DNA of 64,000 nucleotides from Ignavibacteria bacterium (lineage in GTDB: Bacteria; Bacteroidota; Ignavibacteria; Kapaibacteriales; Kapaibacteriaceae), in the NCBI GenBank assembly GCA_016191145.1, contig JACPPD010000008.1, positions 1 to 64,000 on the forward strand, written 5' to 3'. Shown one piece after another: positions 33,440 to 42,908 of the stretch. How positions within the stretch are numbered: the first letter of the stretch is position 1; each line of letters opens with the position of its first letter. The notes below the pieces were generated by a model. It had not been told where the DNA came from and did no database searches. It worked only from the letters and a program-made list of their open reading frames with translations. The translations under genes and the position numbers were made by a program.

Positions 33440-34008
33440 GACGAGGACTGACTCTAAACGTGGCGGCAGCTTGCCTTTTTTTATTCCTTGCTGTTGCATG
33501 TTCAAACGATGATGCAGCAAGGATTGAACAGCAGGGCATGGCGGCGAAGCCCGCTCCGGTGTTTTCGGGTACCGATCAGCGGGGCAATGAGTTCAGGAGT
33601 GGAGATTTGAAAGGTCACGCATGGATTGCCTCATTCTTTTTTACCAGCTGCCAGGGTGTTTGTCCAAAGCTGAATAATGTGCTGGCTGGTTTGCAAAAAG
33701 AATATGGCGATAAATTGAAATTTGTATCTATATCAACCGATCCGGATACCGACTCAGTATCGGCGCTCAGCGACTACTCACTGCGCTTTAGCGCGAAGTA
33801 TGGAACATGGTGGATGATTCGGATGCCCTTAGATTCGGTGCGAAGTGTTTCTGCAAAAGGTTTTGCACTCATGGATCCCCGCGAGCCTGCCATGCATAGT
33901 ACGCGATTTGCAGCCGTAGATAAACAGATGAACATCGTTGGGTATTTCGATAGCGAGGATTCGACCGACGTGAAACGATTGAAATCATGGATCAGCTCCC
34001 AGCAATAA
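33421..34008 (+). CDS. SCO1/SenC copper chaperone lipoprotein
   Basis: A 195-residue thioredoxin-fold protein that delivers copper to the CuA centre of CoxB. The N-terminal signal ends in a lipobox (LAVAC). The copper site consists of the CxxxC in TSCQGVCPKLNN and a distal His in AMHSTRFAAVD. The fold pattern SGDLKGHAWIASFFF and SISTDPDTDS agrees with SCO proteins. It overlaps coxD at its start and ctaM at its end, which indicates coupled translation. Confidence 0.93.
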   Translation: MALYVLGRGLTLNVAAACLFLFLAVACSNDDAARIEQQGMAAKPAPVFSGTDQRGNEFRSGDLKGHAWIASFFFTSCQGVCPKLNNVLAGLQKEYGDKLKFVSISTDPDTDSVSALSDYSLRFSAKYGTWWMIRMPLDSVRSVSAKGFALMDPREPAMHSTRFAAVDKQMNIVGYFDSEDSTDVKRLKSWISSQQ

Positions 34009-34424
34009 ATGCCACATTGAACGCAGCCAGCACCATCTTGCTCCTTACGGGTTTCGGTTTCATCAGACGAAAGCGAATCAAACAACATCGCTTTTGTATG
34101 ATTTCAGCCTTCATACTCTCGATGTTGTTTCTTGTGGGTTACCTTGCACATAAGTGGCATCTGTATTCAACAACAGGCTCGTACAACACTGCATTTCATG
34201 GTCAGGGGGCTTTCAAAGGCTTGTATTTTTCAATACTCATTACTCATGTTGCTCTTGCGGCGACTGTTCCTGTGTTGGCTTCGATAACGCTTTTCCGCGG
34301 ATTGAAGATGAGTGTGGTAAAGCATAAGCGTCTTGCCAGGGTAACATTACCTATCTGGCTCTACGTGTCTGTTACCGGAGTTATCGTGTATTTCATGTTG
34401 TATCAATGGAGTCCGCAGTCATGA
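33987..34424 (+). CDS. ctaM: DUF420 / CtaM-like oxidase assembly membrane protein
   Basis: A 145-residue membrane protein with four helices, beginning MDQLPAINATLNAASTILLL and containing the conserved KQHRFCMISAFILSMLFLVG and YFSILITHVALAATVPVLA, plus KRLARVTLPIWLYVSVTGVI. This is the DUF420 pattern; CtaM of Staphylococcus is needed for a functional aa3-type oxidase, apparently at CuB assembly or heme insertion. The start overlaps sco by 22 bases. His residues in the helices could bind heme or copper. Confidence 0.85.
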   Translation: MDQLPAINATLNAASTILLLTGFGFIRRKRIKQHRFCMISAFILSMLFLVGYLAHKWHLYSTTGSYNTAFHGQGAFKGLYFSILITHVALAATVPVLASITLFRGLKMSVVKHKRLARVTLPIWLYVSVTGVIVYFMLYQWSPQS

Positions 34425-34717
34425 TGGATTCGCCCAACAACGCAAGAAAACTGCATCTTGCACCATCGATGTCTCTTGTTCGCAGCACAAGGGGTTACCT
34501 CGTGTACATATTTGTTGTGGTTAGTATGTTCCTCGTTCCAATGGCGTTGTATGCCTGTCCGGGTTGCAAGCAAGGGTATGCTCCTGAATCGGTGAATGCT
34601 GCTGTTGGAGATGCATATTCGATGTCGGTAATATTTATGTTGGCGGTGCCGGCAACGCTTGTTACTGTGTTTACAATTGTTTTGACGCGACGGCTCAGGA
34701 ACATTGAAAAGAAGTAG
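34421..34717 (+). CDS. Small CPGC-motif membrane protein in the oxidase cluster
   Basis: A protein of about 98 residues with two hydrophobic helices. I start it at the ATG at 34421, which overlaps the ctaM stop (ATGA) and has GGAG nine bases upstream; the track start at 34406 is five codons earlier. After the first helix (VYIFVVVSMFLVPMALYACP) comes GCKQGYAPES, then AYSMSVIFMLAVPATLVTVF as the second helix. CPGC resembles a CxxC metal or redox site just outside the membrane. From memory, similar short proteins with CPxCK and YSxxFMxAxP sit in oxidase clusters of other phyla. A copper- or thiol-handling role in assembly is a guess. Confidence 0.7.
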   Translation: MMDSPNNARKLHLAPSMSLVRSTRGYLVYIFVVVSMFLVPMALYACPGCKQGYAPESVNAAVGDAYSMSVIFMLAVPATLVTVFTIVLTRRLRNIEKK

Positions 34718-34788
34718 TCGAATGTGTTGCTTCGTTGTCTACGTCAGTTGTTTTGAAGATATTTGCGCTTCATTTTTAAGGGTGGAGA

Positions 34789-35538
34789 ATGTTCTCACGC
34801 CGATTTGACCTGGCTGTGAAATATGGTGTAGTCGCACTTGGAGGTGTGGCCACAATTGTTTTTGCCATCGTGTATTTTGCTGCGAGGAACCAAGTTGCCG
34901 ATGTTGGATACAGACCGCAGCAGCCAGTTCCATTTTCACACAAGCTACATACAGGCGAATTGCAAATCAGTTGTCAGTATTGTCATGCAGGCGTTGAAAT
35001 GTCTGCACATTCTCCGATCCCCACCACACAGACGTGCATGAACTGTCACACAGCCGTAAAACCCGAGAGCCCTCGCCTGGCGCGAGTGCGCGAGAGTATG
35101 GAAACGGGGATTCCAATTGAGTGGGTTCGCATCCACAAGGTACCAGACTATGCGCACTTCAATCATTCGCGGCACATCAGGGCGCAAATCGATTGTAAGT
35201 CCTGTCACGGTCCGGTTGAAAGCATGGGAGTTGTTTCGCAATACAAGCCCCTTTCCATGGGATGGTGTTTGGATTGCCACAGGAATCCGGCCGACAACAT
35301 TGTTGGCGCCCGACCAATCAGCGGTGTGTTTACCGGGCAGTTGCATGACGTAAATAATTTGCTCGATAGTACCTACATCTTTACGCCGATTGCCGCACAA
35401 ATAGGGGAGTCGAAGCCAATAGTGAGCCCATCGTTTGGGATGGTTGAAACGGCGCTCCCCGCACACGAGGTTGATGGCATTCCGCACCCGAAAAAAGCCG
35501 GGCTGGGTCCGGAGAATTGTTCCACATGCCATTATTGA
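34789..35538 (+). CDS. actA: Alternative complex III subunit A, pentaheme cytochrome c
   Basis: A 249-residue protein with one N-terminal membrane helix (YGVVALGGVATIVFAIVYFA) and five CxxCH heme sites: CQYCH, CMNCH, CKSCH, CLDCH and CSTCH. That number and spacing match ActA of alternative complex III (ACIII), the quinol:electron-acceptor oxidoreductase that replaces bc1. Axial His residues appear in VPFSHKLH and YAHFNHSRH. It carries electrons from the iron-sulfur subunit ActB toward cytochrome c. First of six act genes in canonical order. Confidence 0.95.
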   Translation: MFSRRFDLAVKYGVVALGGVATIVFAIVYFAARNQVADVGYRPQQPVPFSHKLHTGELQISCQYCHAGVEMSAHSPIPTTQTCMNCHTAVKPESPRLARVRESMETGIPIEWVRIHKVPDYAHFNHSRHIRAQIDCKSCHGPVESMGVVSQYKPLSMGWCLDCHRNPADNIVGARPISGVFTGQLHDVNNLLDSTYIFTPIAAQIGESKPIVSPSFGMVETALPAHEVDGIPHPKKAGLGPENCSTCHY

Positions 35539-35590
35539 TATCTGCAGTGGACAGACTAACCAACAACGAAATTCCAAGCAAGGTTTGAAT

Positions 35591-38500
35591 ATGTCCGATC
35601 GTTCGCTACACTCTGCAAATGCAGCGCCATGGAAAAGCCTTGAGTCTCTCAGCGGTGCAGTAGATTATAAAGAAAGTGAGTTTCCGGAAACGGGTCCGAT
35701 GGCGGAAAACGTTGTGAGCCGACGCGGATTCATGACGATTATGTCGGCCTCGATGGCATTAACAGCCGCCGCATGCCGACGCCCAGAGCAGAGGTTGGTA
35801 CCGTCTGTAAAATCGCTTCAAACTGCTATCCCGGGAATGCCCCTTGAATATGCCAGTGTATATACGAAGTGCAATGTTGCATACGGTGCACTGGTTAAGA
35901 CGCGCGAGGGCCGACCGATTAAGGTTAAAGGCAATGAGCTTCACCCTGGCAATGCCGGAAGGGCATCTGCGGAGATGCAGGCGTCGTTGCTATCGTTGTA
36001 CGACCCGGACAGGCTGCGTCGGCCGCGCGTTCGCAAGGGCGGCGGAGGCACTTCGTACAACAATGCATTAATAGCCATTGCAGAAGGAATAACAGAAGCT
36101 CATACGGCAGGAAAAAAGGCGGTATTTGTTGTCGGTGAGCATGCATCGCCTTCCTATGCCGCTCTGATGCAGCATATCAGTGAAGCGATTCCGACAATAA
36201 CTTTTGTTACAATGCCTTCGATTGCAGCCGATAATGCAGCCATTGCCAACCGTGCTGCAATAGGGACGGATGCTGTACTTGTGCCAGACCTTTCGAAAGC
36301 CAGGATTGTTGTTTGTGTTGATGCCGATCCGCTGGGAACCGATCCGCTTTCTCTTTACCATACAACACGATGGTCGCAGAGGCGCAAGCCAGTCAAAGCA
36401 AACAAAAACATGTCGAAAATGATTGTCGCCGAGGCACAGTATTCTCTTACTGGCGGCAATAGTGACGTGCGAATAAAATTACATCCATCGCAGATCGAGC
36501 CATTCCTGGCAGTTATCGAAAAAGAGATTGTAGGTTCTGCCGCTGTCGGTTCCGAGATAGCTGCTTTGGCATCAGCCGATGTTTCCAAACAGGCAGTGGA
36601 AACTGCATCGGCATTGAAGGGTGCAATCGGAGAGTCGTATGTAATGGCTGGCCGACATTTGTCTCCCCGCGCACATGCCATTGCGTTAAACATCAACAAT
36701 GCTCTTGGAAACGTCGGCGCCGGATTAGTTGTTGATCCGAGTATGCAGCTTCCGTTCAGCGGCGACAAATCAGCAGCACTTAATGCGCTGACGAACGATT
36801 TGACGGCAGACAATGTGCACTTGCTGGCTTTCTGCGACGCCAATCCCGAGTACACTGCCGACAGGGCATTCCGAACAGCAATGATGAAGGCTCCTCTGCG
36901 GGTTGCTATAAATCTTTACGAAGATGAAACCGCTGACGTCTGCAACATCAGTATTCCCGGTACGCATTGGCTGGAATCGTGGGGCGACGCAGCAGCCATC
37001 GACGGAACACTGAGCATGCAGCAGCCAATGATTGCGCCCATGAACGATGGAGTGTCATCGGTGCAGGACTCGCTGATGCGCATTGCATTGAAGGTAGGCG
37101 AAAGCTTGAGTATAGGAGCGCTTCCGTTTACTGCAGAGCAGAAATACTCTGACTTTGTTAAAAATCGATGGTATACCATGATGTTGGCATCGGTTCCTAA
37201 CCCCGATGCTGCGTGGCGCAAGACACTTCAGGACGGCATTTTGAACATGCCGCAAATACCTGCGTCTTCGACAACATTTAACGGAGCAGCGGCTGCGCAA
37301 CTTTCTGCGGGACAGTATTCTTCGGGAAGAGTTGTTGCAATAGTGCCATCGCTGAGTTTTTATGACGGGCAGTACTCAAATAATGCGTGGCTTCAGGAAT
37401 TGCCAGACCCAGTAACAAAGATTGTGTGGGAAAATGCTGCGCTCATGAGCCCTGCCACTGCAATCGCAATTGGTGCAGCCAAGAACGACAATCCAAAAGA
37501 ATTAGCTCTTGCAAGTCAGAACCTTGTTACTGTTTCTACAGAACATGGATCTGTTAGCCTGCCCGTATGGGTTCAGGTTGGTATGGCAGACGATGTTATT
37601 GCAATTAGTCTGGGCTACGGACGCACTGCCGGCGGAGCTGTGGCAAAGAATGTAGGTGCAAATGGGTTCGCGCTGGCTTCTGGGGCAAATACAGCGTCGT
37701 ACATGCCCCTTAAAAATATTTCTCTTGTAGCTGGCACAAAGTACCGCGTTGCAACAACACAAAACCATCACACACTTGATGATGGAAGGGGCGAGCGACC
37801 GGTAGCAAAGTGGGTTTCGTTGCACGATGTGCAAAACGGACACCTTGAATCTCTCGAAGAAGAATTTCCAAATACTGGTAAGGACGGCAAATTCCTATTG
37901 CCAGTCTCGATTGTTCCCGATTATGAATACAAGGGACACCGATGGGGAATGGTTATCGATATGAGCGCTTGCACTGGGTGTTCATCGTGTGTAATTGCAT
38001 GCCAATCTGAGAACAACATTCCGGTAGTAGGGAAGGATCAGGTGTTGGTTGGCAGGGAGATGCAGTGGATTAGACTCGATAGGTACTACGTTGGCGACAT
38101 GAGTAATCCGATTTCTCTGAATGAGCCGATGCTGTGCCAGCATTGCGAGAATGCACCGTGCGAAAATGTATGTCCCGTTGCCGCAACTACGCATTCACCC
38201 GAAGGGTTGAATGAAATGACGTACAATCGGTGTGTTGGAACGCGCTATTGCCTGAATAACTGTCCATACAAGGTTCGTCGGTTCAACTTCCTCAACTTTC
38301 ATGCTGAGGAAAAGTCGCCGCTTGATTTGGTGTTTAATCCCAACGTCACAATCAGAATGCGTGGCATTATGGAGAAGTGCACGTTTTGTGTGCAGCGATT
38401 GCACGAGGCCAAGTGGCATGCCAGAGATGAGGGACGTGAGCGTATCAAGGACGGTGAAGCTGTTGTGGCATGTCAGGAAGCATGTCCTGCCGGCGCTATC

Positions 38501-38632
38501 ATCTTTGGTGATACCAATGATGCAACGAGCCGCGTGGCACAGTTGCGTATGGAAGACCGAGGGTTCAAGGTGTTGTCTGAATTAAACGTGCGTCCACAAA
38601 TCACGTATCTCGCTAAAGTGCGAAACTCATAA
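35591..38632 (+). CDS. actB: Alternative complex III subunit B, molybdopterin-like/iron-sulfur protein
   Basis: I start this 1013-residue subunit at the ATG at 35591 (MSDRSLHSANAAPWKSLESL); the track extends it 52 codons back into actA. Near residue 45 is a Tat-like signal VSRRGFMTIMSASMALTAAA followed by Cys, so it is exported folded and possibly lipidated. A large molybdopterin-oxidoreductase-like domain, which in ACIII holds no Mo cofactor, is followed by a ferredoxin domain with four Cys groups: CTGCSSCVIAC, CQHCENAPCENVCP, CVGTRYCLNNCPYK, and CTFCV with ACQEACPAG. These should bind three 4Fe-4S clusters and one 3Fe-4S, one group having CVGTRYC. Confidence 0.95.
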   Translation: MSDRSLHSANAAPWKSLESLSGAVDYKESEFPETGPMAENVVSRRGFMTIMSASMALTAAACRRPEQRLVPSVKSLQTAIPGMPLEYASVYTKCNVAYGALVKTREGRPIKVKGNELHPGNAGRASAEMQASLLSLYDPDRLRRPRVRKGGGGTSYNNALIAIAEGITEAHTAGKKAVFVVGEHASPSYAALMQHISEAIPTITFVTMPSIAADNAAIANRAAIGTDAVLVPDLSKARIVVCVDADPLGTDPLSLYHTTRWSQRRKPVKANKNMSKMIVAEAQYSLTGGNSDVRIKLHPSQIEPFLAVIEKEIVGSAAVGSEIAALASADVSKQAVETASALKGAIGESYVMAGRHLSPRAHAIALNINNALGNVGAGLVVDPSMQLPFSGDKSAALNALTNDLTADNVHLLAFCDANPEYTADRAFRTAMMKAPLRVAINLYEDETADVCNISIPGTHWLESWGDAAAIDGTLSMQQPMIAPMNDGVSSVQDSLMRIALKVGESLSIGALPFTAEQKYSDFVKNRWYTMMLASVPNPDAAWRKTLQDGILNMPQIPASSTTFNGAAAAQLSAGQYSSGRVVAIVPSLSFYDGQYSNNAWLQELPDPVTKIVWENAALMSPATAIAIGAAKNDNPKELALASQNLVTVSTEHGSVSLPVWVQVGMADDVIAISLGYGRTAGGAVAKNVGANGFALASGANTASYMPLKNISLVAGTKYRVATTQNHHTLDDGRGERPVAKWVSLHDVQNGHLESLEEEFPNTGKDGKFLLPVSIVPDYEYKGHRWGMVIDMSACTGCSSCVIACQSENNIPVVGKDQVLVGREMQWIRLDRYYVGDMSNPISLNEPMLCQHCENAPCENVCPVAATTHSPEGLNEMTYNRCVGTRYCLNNCPYKVRRFNFLNFHAEEKSPLDLVFNPNVTIRMRGIMEKCTFCVQRLHEAKWHARDEGRERIKDGEAVVACQEACPAGAIIFGDTNDATSRVAQLRMEDRGFKVLSELNVRPQITYLAKVRNS

Positions 38633-38647
38633 AGGAAAAACGTCGAG

Positions 38648-40093
38648 ATGTCAAACATGACTGTCGATCACGAACAACAAACCCGCACAAACGGGCACGC
38701 TTACGAAGAGCCTGTGCGCGAGACCTTGGTGATGGGGCACCCAACACTTCGTGACGTTACCTCGCGCATAGCAAGCATCGTTGAATCGAAACTGTCGATG
38801 AAGTATTTGTTAACGCTCAGCGTTACACTTTCGATGCTTGGTCTTGGTGTAGTGGCGCTTGGCTATACAATCCTAACAGGAATTGGTGTTTGGGGTCTCA
38901 ACAATCCTGTGGGATGGGGCTGGGATATTACCAACTTCGTTTTTTGGATTGGTATTGGACACGCTGGGACGCTGATCTCAGCCATTCTTTACTTATTCCG
39001 TCAGCGGTGGCGTACTGCAATCAACAGATCAGCAGAAGCTATGACGCTATTTGCCGTTGCCTGTGCAATGTCGATGGTGCTGGGGCATACAGGCAGGCAG
39101 TGGCTGTTTTACTGGCTTCTTCCGTTTCCCAATCAAATGCAGATGTGGGTCAATTTCCGTTCTCCGTTGATGTGGGACGTATTTGCAGTAAACACGTATG
39201 GTACAGTGTCGCTACTCTTTTGGTTTGTTGGACTCGTTCCCGACCTGGCAACATTGCGCAACTATGTTAGAAACAACGTTGCGCGAAAAATCTACAGTTT
39301 CTTCTCACTCGGTTGGACTGGTTCGCATCGGCATTGGCATCATTACGAAATCGCCTACATGATCCTTGCCGGCATTTCCACGCCACTGGTGTTATCGGTA
39401 CACAGCGTGGTTTCAATGGACTTTACCGTAGGCATTCTTCCCGGGTGGCACACTACCATCTTTCCGCCATACTTCGTTGCCGGCGCAATATTCTCTGGAT
39501 TTGCGATGGTGATGACGCTGTTGATTATCGCACGCGAAGTGCTTGATCTAAAGCAGTTCATTACGCTTAAGCATCTCGACAACATGAACAGAATCATGCT
39601 GGCAACAGGGATGATGGTGGGGTACGCCTACGCGATGGAATTTTTCATTGCATGGTACTCTGCAAATCCGTGGGAGATGTGGATTTTTCAGAACCGAGCG
39701 TTTGGTGACTACGCATGGGCATACTGGACGATGATATCGTGCAACGTTATTGCTCCGCAAATTTTCTGGTTCAGAAAATTCCGCCGCAACATTCCCCTCA
39801 TGTTCGTCATCTCGATTTTCATCAACATCGGAATGTGGTTTGAGCGGTTTACAATTATCGCAACATCGCTGCATCACGACTTCCTGCCTTCATCGTGGGG
39901 CTATTACACTCCAACATGGGTGGAAGTCTCCATCTTTATTGGAACATTTGGTTTGTTCCTCTCTGCATTTCTTCTGTTCGCAAAGTTTGTTCCTGTGATT
40001 GCCATTGCAGAAGTGAAAGCTATTCTGCCCGGTTCGCAGCCAAAACACAAACATGAGCACGGGCACGCCCATGCAGAAGTGACCGGACATTGA
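38648..40093 (+). CDS. actC: Alternative complex III subunit C (NrfD/PsrC-like quinol-binding protein)
   Basis: A 481-residue integral membrane protein with about ten helices and an NrfD-type core. Recognisable segments are [20 protein letters not shown], then [39 protein letters not shown] and [20 protein letters not shown]. It forms the quinol-oxidation site together with ActB. The C-terminus is His-rich ([16 protein letters not shown]), a cytoplasmic tail of unknown use. It starts 15 bases after actB. Confidence 0.95.
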   Translation: MSNMTVDHEQQTRTNGHAYEEPVRETLVMGHPTLRDVTSRIASIVESKLSMKYLLTLSVTLSMLGLGVVALGYTILTGIGVWGLNNPVGWGWDITNFVFWIGIGHAGTLISAILYLFRQRWRTAINRSAEAMTLFAVACAMSMVLGHTGRQWLFYWLLPFPNQMQMWVNFRSPLMWDVFAVNTYGTVSLLFWFVGLVPDLATLRNYVRNNVARKIYSFFSLGWTGSHRHWHHYEIAYMILAGISTPLVLSVHSVVSMDFTVGILPGWHTTIFPPYFVAGAIFSGFAMVMTLLIIAREVLDLKQFITLKHLDNMNRIMLATGMMVGYAYAMEFFIAWYSANPWEMWIFQNRAFGDYAWAYWTMISCNVIAPQIFWFRKFRRNIPLMFVISIFINIGMWFERFTIIATSLHHDFLPSSWGYYTPTWVEVSIFIGTFGLFLSAFLLFAKFVPVIAIAEVKAILPGSQPKHKHEHGHAHAEVTGH

Positions 40094-40107
40094 AAGGACG
40101 CTTGATA

Positions 40108-40650
40108 ATGAGTAAGACATCTGTTGGCGCAATCGGAGAATTCACAGACGTAAATGTGTTGATTAAAGCGGCCGAGACCATTCGCGACGCCGGTTATCGC
40201 CGGTGGGATGTGCTCACACCATACCCCGTACATGGTCTGGACTCTGCAATGGGTATTAAACGTTCTATTGTTTCGTACATCGCTTTTGCAGGAATGTTAG
40301 GGGGCTTAACAACTGCGCTGGGATTACAGTGGTGGACAGGTGCATGGGATTACAAACTCAATATCGGCGGCAAGGGATTCTTTAATTGGCAGTTCAGCAT
40401 GCCTATTGATTTTGAACTTTCCGTCCTGGGTACTGCCATCTTTACAACTCTTGGCCTGTTTGCATTGTGCCGCCTGCCCACCTGGTACCATCGGTTTCAG
40501 GACGATGAGAGTTTTAAGAAGTCAACAGACGACACGTTTGTTATCACCATCGATGCCAACGACGACCGGTACTCACAAGACACTGCACAGGATTTGCTCC
40601 GCAGAGTGGGAGCTACAAACGTTCACATCGTTCAACCGACTATCGAGTGA
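40108..40650 (+). CDS. actD: Alternative complex III subunit D (DUF3341)
   Basis: I start the protein at the ATG at 40108 with AAAGGA upstream; the track start is six codons earlier. About 180 residues contain an N-terminal soluble part (AIGEFTDVNVLIKAAETIRD, AGYRRWDVLTPYPVHGLDSA) and two helices (VSYIAFAGMLGGLTTALGLQ and SVLGTAIFTTLGLFALC), followed by a ferredoxin-like tail. This is the DUF3341 architecture of ActD, a structural membrane subunit without cofactors. Its order in the operon confirms it. Confidence 0.92.
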   Translation: MSKTSVGAIGEFTDVNVLIKAAETIRDAGYRRWDVLTPYPVHGLDSAMGIKRSIVSYIAFAGMLGGLTTALGLQWWTGAWDYKLNIGGKGFFNWQFSMPIDFELSVLGTAIFTTLGLFALCRLPTWYHRFQDDESFKKSTDDTFVITIDANDDRYSQDTAQDLLRRVGATNVHIVQPTIE

Positions 40651-40671
40651 GATTCAAAACCACAGAATACA

Positions 40672-41268
40672 ATGAACGCACCACGTAAAATCCCAATTCT
40701 TGTTCTTGTCCTCATCGGCGCATTAGGAATATTTACAACACTTGTCCTTGCCGGACGGATTACATGGTTTGCAGAACAGCCGCCAATGGAATATCTGCCA
40801 AACATGGATCACCAGTTCAAGGCGATTCCACAATCGGGTAACTCCTTTTTTGCTGATAGGAAGAGCCTTAGAGATCCAGTCGAGGGGACCGTAGCCCGCG
40901 GCGTTGAGGTCTACTTACTGGGACAGGGCGACGTTGATTCGGCTGAAGTACACAATGTTGATCCAAATCTTAAACAATCAACATTTTTATTATCACGCGG
41001 ACAAAACAGATTTAACGTTTTTTGCGCAGCGTGCCACAACTTTGATGCTAAGAGCAGATCAAAACTGGTTCAGCGCGGCTCTTGGGTTGGCATTCCGGAT
41101 CTTACAATGGAGCATGCGCGAACTCTTTCAAATGCTCGGATTTTCCATATCATTAGTTCGGGACAAAACCTGATGCCGAGTTATGCTGATAAAATTCAGC
41201 CCATTGACCGTTGGGCAGTTATTTACTACCTGAGAACACTTCAGGCACGAGCCGTAAAGAGTCAATAA
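40672..41268 (+). CDS. actE: Alternative complex III subunit E, monoheme cytochrome c
   Basis: A 198-residue protein with an N-terminal anchor helix (IPILVLVLIGALGIFTTLVL) and one heme site CAACHNFD near residue 120. The axial Met is probably in SSGQNLMPSYADKIQP, and DRWAVIYYLRTLQA is the final cytochrome helix. It also carries the ACIII-type segment VARGVEVYLL. It belongs between ActA and the soluble carrier in electron transfer. It fits ActE in the usual gene order. Confidence 0.92.
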   Translation: MNAPRKIPILVLVLIGALGIFTTLVLAGRITWFAEQPPMEYLPNMDHQFKAIPQSGNSFFADRKSLRDPVEGTVARGVEVYLLGQGDVDSAEVHNVDPNLKQSTFLLSRGQNRFNVFCAACHNFDAKSRSKLVQRGSWVGIPDLTMEHARTLSNARIFHIISSGQNLMPSYADKIQPIDRWAVIYYLRTLQARAVKSQ

Positions 41269-41284
41269 AACAGGAAGCGATTTC

Positions 41285-42496
41285 ATGACACATGTCAACA
41301 TTGGTTCTACACCGTTCGTTGCAACACTGAGGAAATCTGGCATAGGTTTAATGATTGCCGGAGTGCTTGGCCTGTTTGCCGTTTACCTTACCGGCGGCGA
41401 ACACGGACAGCAGAGATTTATCGCAGACTATCTCGTGGGCTTTTGGTATTTCACCGGCGTCAGCGTCACAATGCTGTTTTTTGTTGCTTTGCAATATCTA
41501 ACTCGTGCCGGCTGGAGCGCATCTGTCCGTCGGATCGCTGAGAACCTCTCCGGCATGGTTCCGTTTGTTGCCGTCTTTCTGATTCCCATTGTTGTGAATA
41601 TGATGGGACACCATTCTATTTACGAGTGGACGCATCCGGAAGCTGCCCAGGATAAAATATTGTCGTACAAAGCCCCCTACCTCAACATGACATTCTTTTT
41701 GGTACGGATGGGACTGTATTGCTTGTTATGGTTTGGAATGTTGTGGCATCTTGTTGGTAATTCGGTTAAACAGGATACTAACGAAACGGACATTACACCA
41801 ACACGACGCAACTGGAAGAGGGCAGCGCCCTGGGTACTGGTGTATGCGATGACGATCACATTTGCATCGTTCGACCTGATGATGTCTCTCGAACCACACT
41901 GGTTCTCAACGATATGGGGTATATACACGTTTACCGGCCACTTTGTAGCGGCGCTTGCAATCATCACGCTGATGGTTGTGTATATGTACAAAGCCGGTTT
42001 ACTTCGAGGATACATCCGTGAAGAGCATTTTCACGACCTTGGCAAGCTGATGTTTGCATTTTCGGTGTTTTGGGCATACATCGGCTTCTCTCAGTACTTC
42101 ATTATATGGTATGCAAACATTCCCGAAGAAACAGTCTATTTCACACAGAGAACATCGGGTTCATGGGGGATTTTCGGATACTTGTTAATGATATTTAGAT
42201 TTGTGCTGCCGTTTGTTCTCTTGCTGCGTCAGGATGTAAAACGAAAGATTACCCTTCTTACGGTAGCGGCAATTGTTATACTCGTGGCTCATTACATCGA
42301 CATTGTTTGGATTGTAATGCCTGCAGTCGGCAAGGTTATGCAAACCGACGCAATGCTCTTTGGCTGGCAGGAGTTCACTGGAATGGCATTTTTTGCCGGC
42401 GTGTTTTTATATCTGGCAGCTCGTTTGAATACAAGACGCAATGCTGTTGCTGTCAATGATCCGTTGATCAGAGAGTCGTTTGAGTACCACACATAA
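41285..42496 (+). CDS. actF: Alternative complex III subunit F (NrfD-like membrane protein)
   Basis: A 403-residue, ten-helix paralogue of ActC. Visible segments are GWSASVRRIAENLSGMVPFV, SIYEWTHPEA, RNWKRAAPWVLVYAMTITFA and SFDLMMSLEPHWFSTIWGIY, then SVFWAYIGFSQYFIIWYANI, all typical of ActF. It is the second NrfD-like module of ACIII; it lies next to ActC in known structures and may take part in proton handling. Last gene of the locus, followed by a strong hairpin. Confidence 0.95.
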   Translation: MTHVNIGSTPFVATLRKSGIGLMIAGVLGLFAVYLTGGEHGQQRFIADYLVGFWYFTGVSVTMLFFVALQYLTRAGWSASVRRIAENLSGMVPFVAVFLIPIVVNMMGHHSIYEWTHPEAAQDKILSYKAPYLNMTFFLVRMGLYCLLWFGMLWHLVGNSVKQDTNETDITPTRRNWKRAAPWVLVYAMTITFASFDLMMSLEPHWFSTIWGIYTFTGHFVAALAIITLMVVYMYKAGLLRGYIREEHFHDLGKLMFAFSVFWAYIGFSQYFIIWYANIPEETVYFTQRTSGSWGIFGYLLMIFRFVLPFVLLLRQDVKRKITLLTVAAIVILVAHYIDIVWIVMPAVGKVMQTDAMLFGWQEFTGMAFFAGVFLYLAARLNTRRNAVAVNDPLIRESFEYHT

Positions 42497-42528
42497 CAAC
42501 ATCGGACCGACCAGGAAAATCCAATAAA

Positions 42529-42557
42529 ACAAGGACGGCCGCATAGGCCGTCCTTGT
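42529..42557. terminator. Strong hairpin terminator after actF
   Basis: ACAAGGACGGCC, loop GCATA, then GGCCGTCCTTGT: a perfect 12-bp GC-rich stem, followed by TTTGTC on the plus strand and preceded by AATAAA, which gives T's on the minus strand. It lies between convergent actF and the 42581-42901 gene and probably ends both transcripts. Confidence 0.8.
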
Positions 42558-42580
42558 TTGTCTTACAATCTCAGAAATTT

Positions 42581-42901
42581 CTACTTCACCTTCGAATAAG
42601 TGAATGCCATCAACCATCCGTAAACTCCACCTAGGATGGCACCCGGGACAACATCCATTAACATATTATTGAAATTCATTGCCGGGAACATCATCACCCA
42701 CCAAAAATCCGTGACGATGCCTGTAAGGCCGGCTACTATCAAGCCCCAAATAAAGGCGGCTATTCCCATCATCGGCCGTTGCAGAACTATCAGCGCCACT
42801 ATGGCCATTCGGCAAACCTCGTACACAATAAACCATGCATGGCTGGGACCCTGACCTTCTGCATACATAACTGAAGCGAAAGTCTTTTCCATTTCAGCCA
42901 T
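42581..42901 (-). CDS. Small four-helix membrane protein of unknown function (106 aa)
   Basis: The 106-residue protein has a short N-terminus (MAEMEKTFASVMYAEGQGPS) and four hydrophobic stretches: HAWFIVYEVCRMAIVALIVL, MMGIAAFIWGLIVAGLTGIV, FWWVMMFPAM and VVPGAILGGVYGWLMAFTY. I do not recognise the family. It follows the 29-residue gene on the same strand after seven bases, and a further membrane protein gene lies upstream on the same strand, so these probably form a small operon of membrane proteins. Confidence 0.75.
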   Translation of the reverse strand: MAEMEKTFASVMYAEGQGPSHAWFIVYEVCRMAIVALIVLQRPMMGIAAFIWGLIVAGLTGIVTDFWWVMMFPAMNFNNMLMDVVPGAILGGVYGWLMAFTYSKVK

Positions 42902-42908
42902 TGAATCC

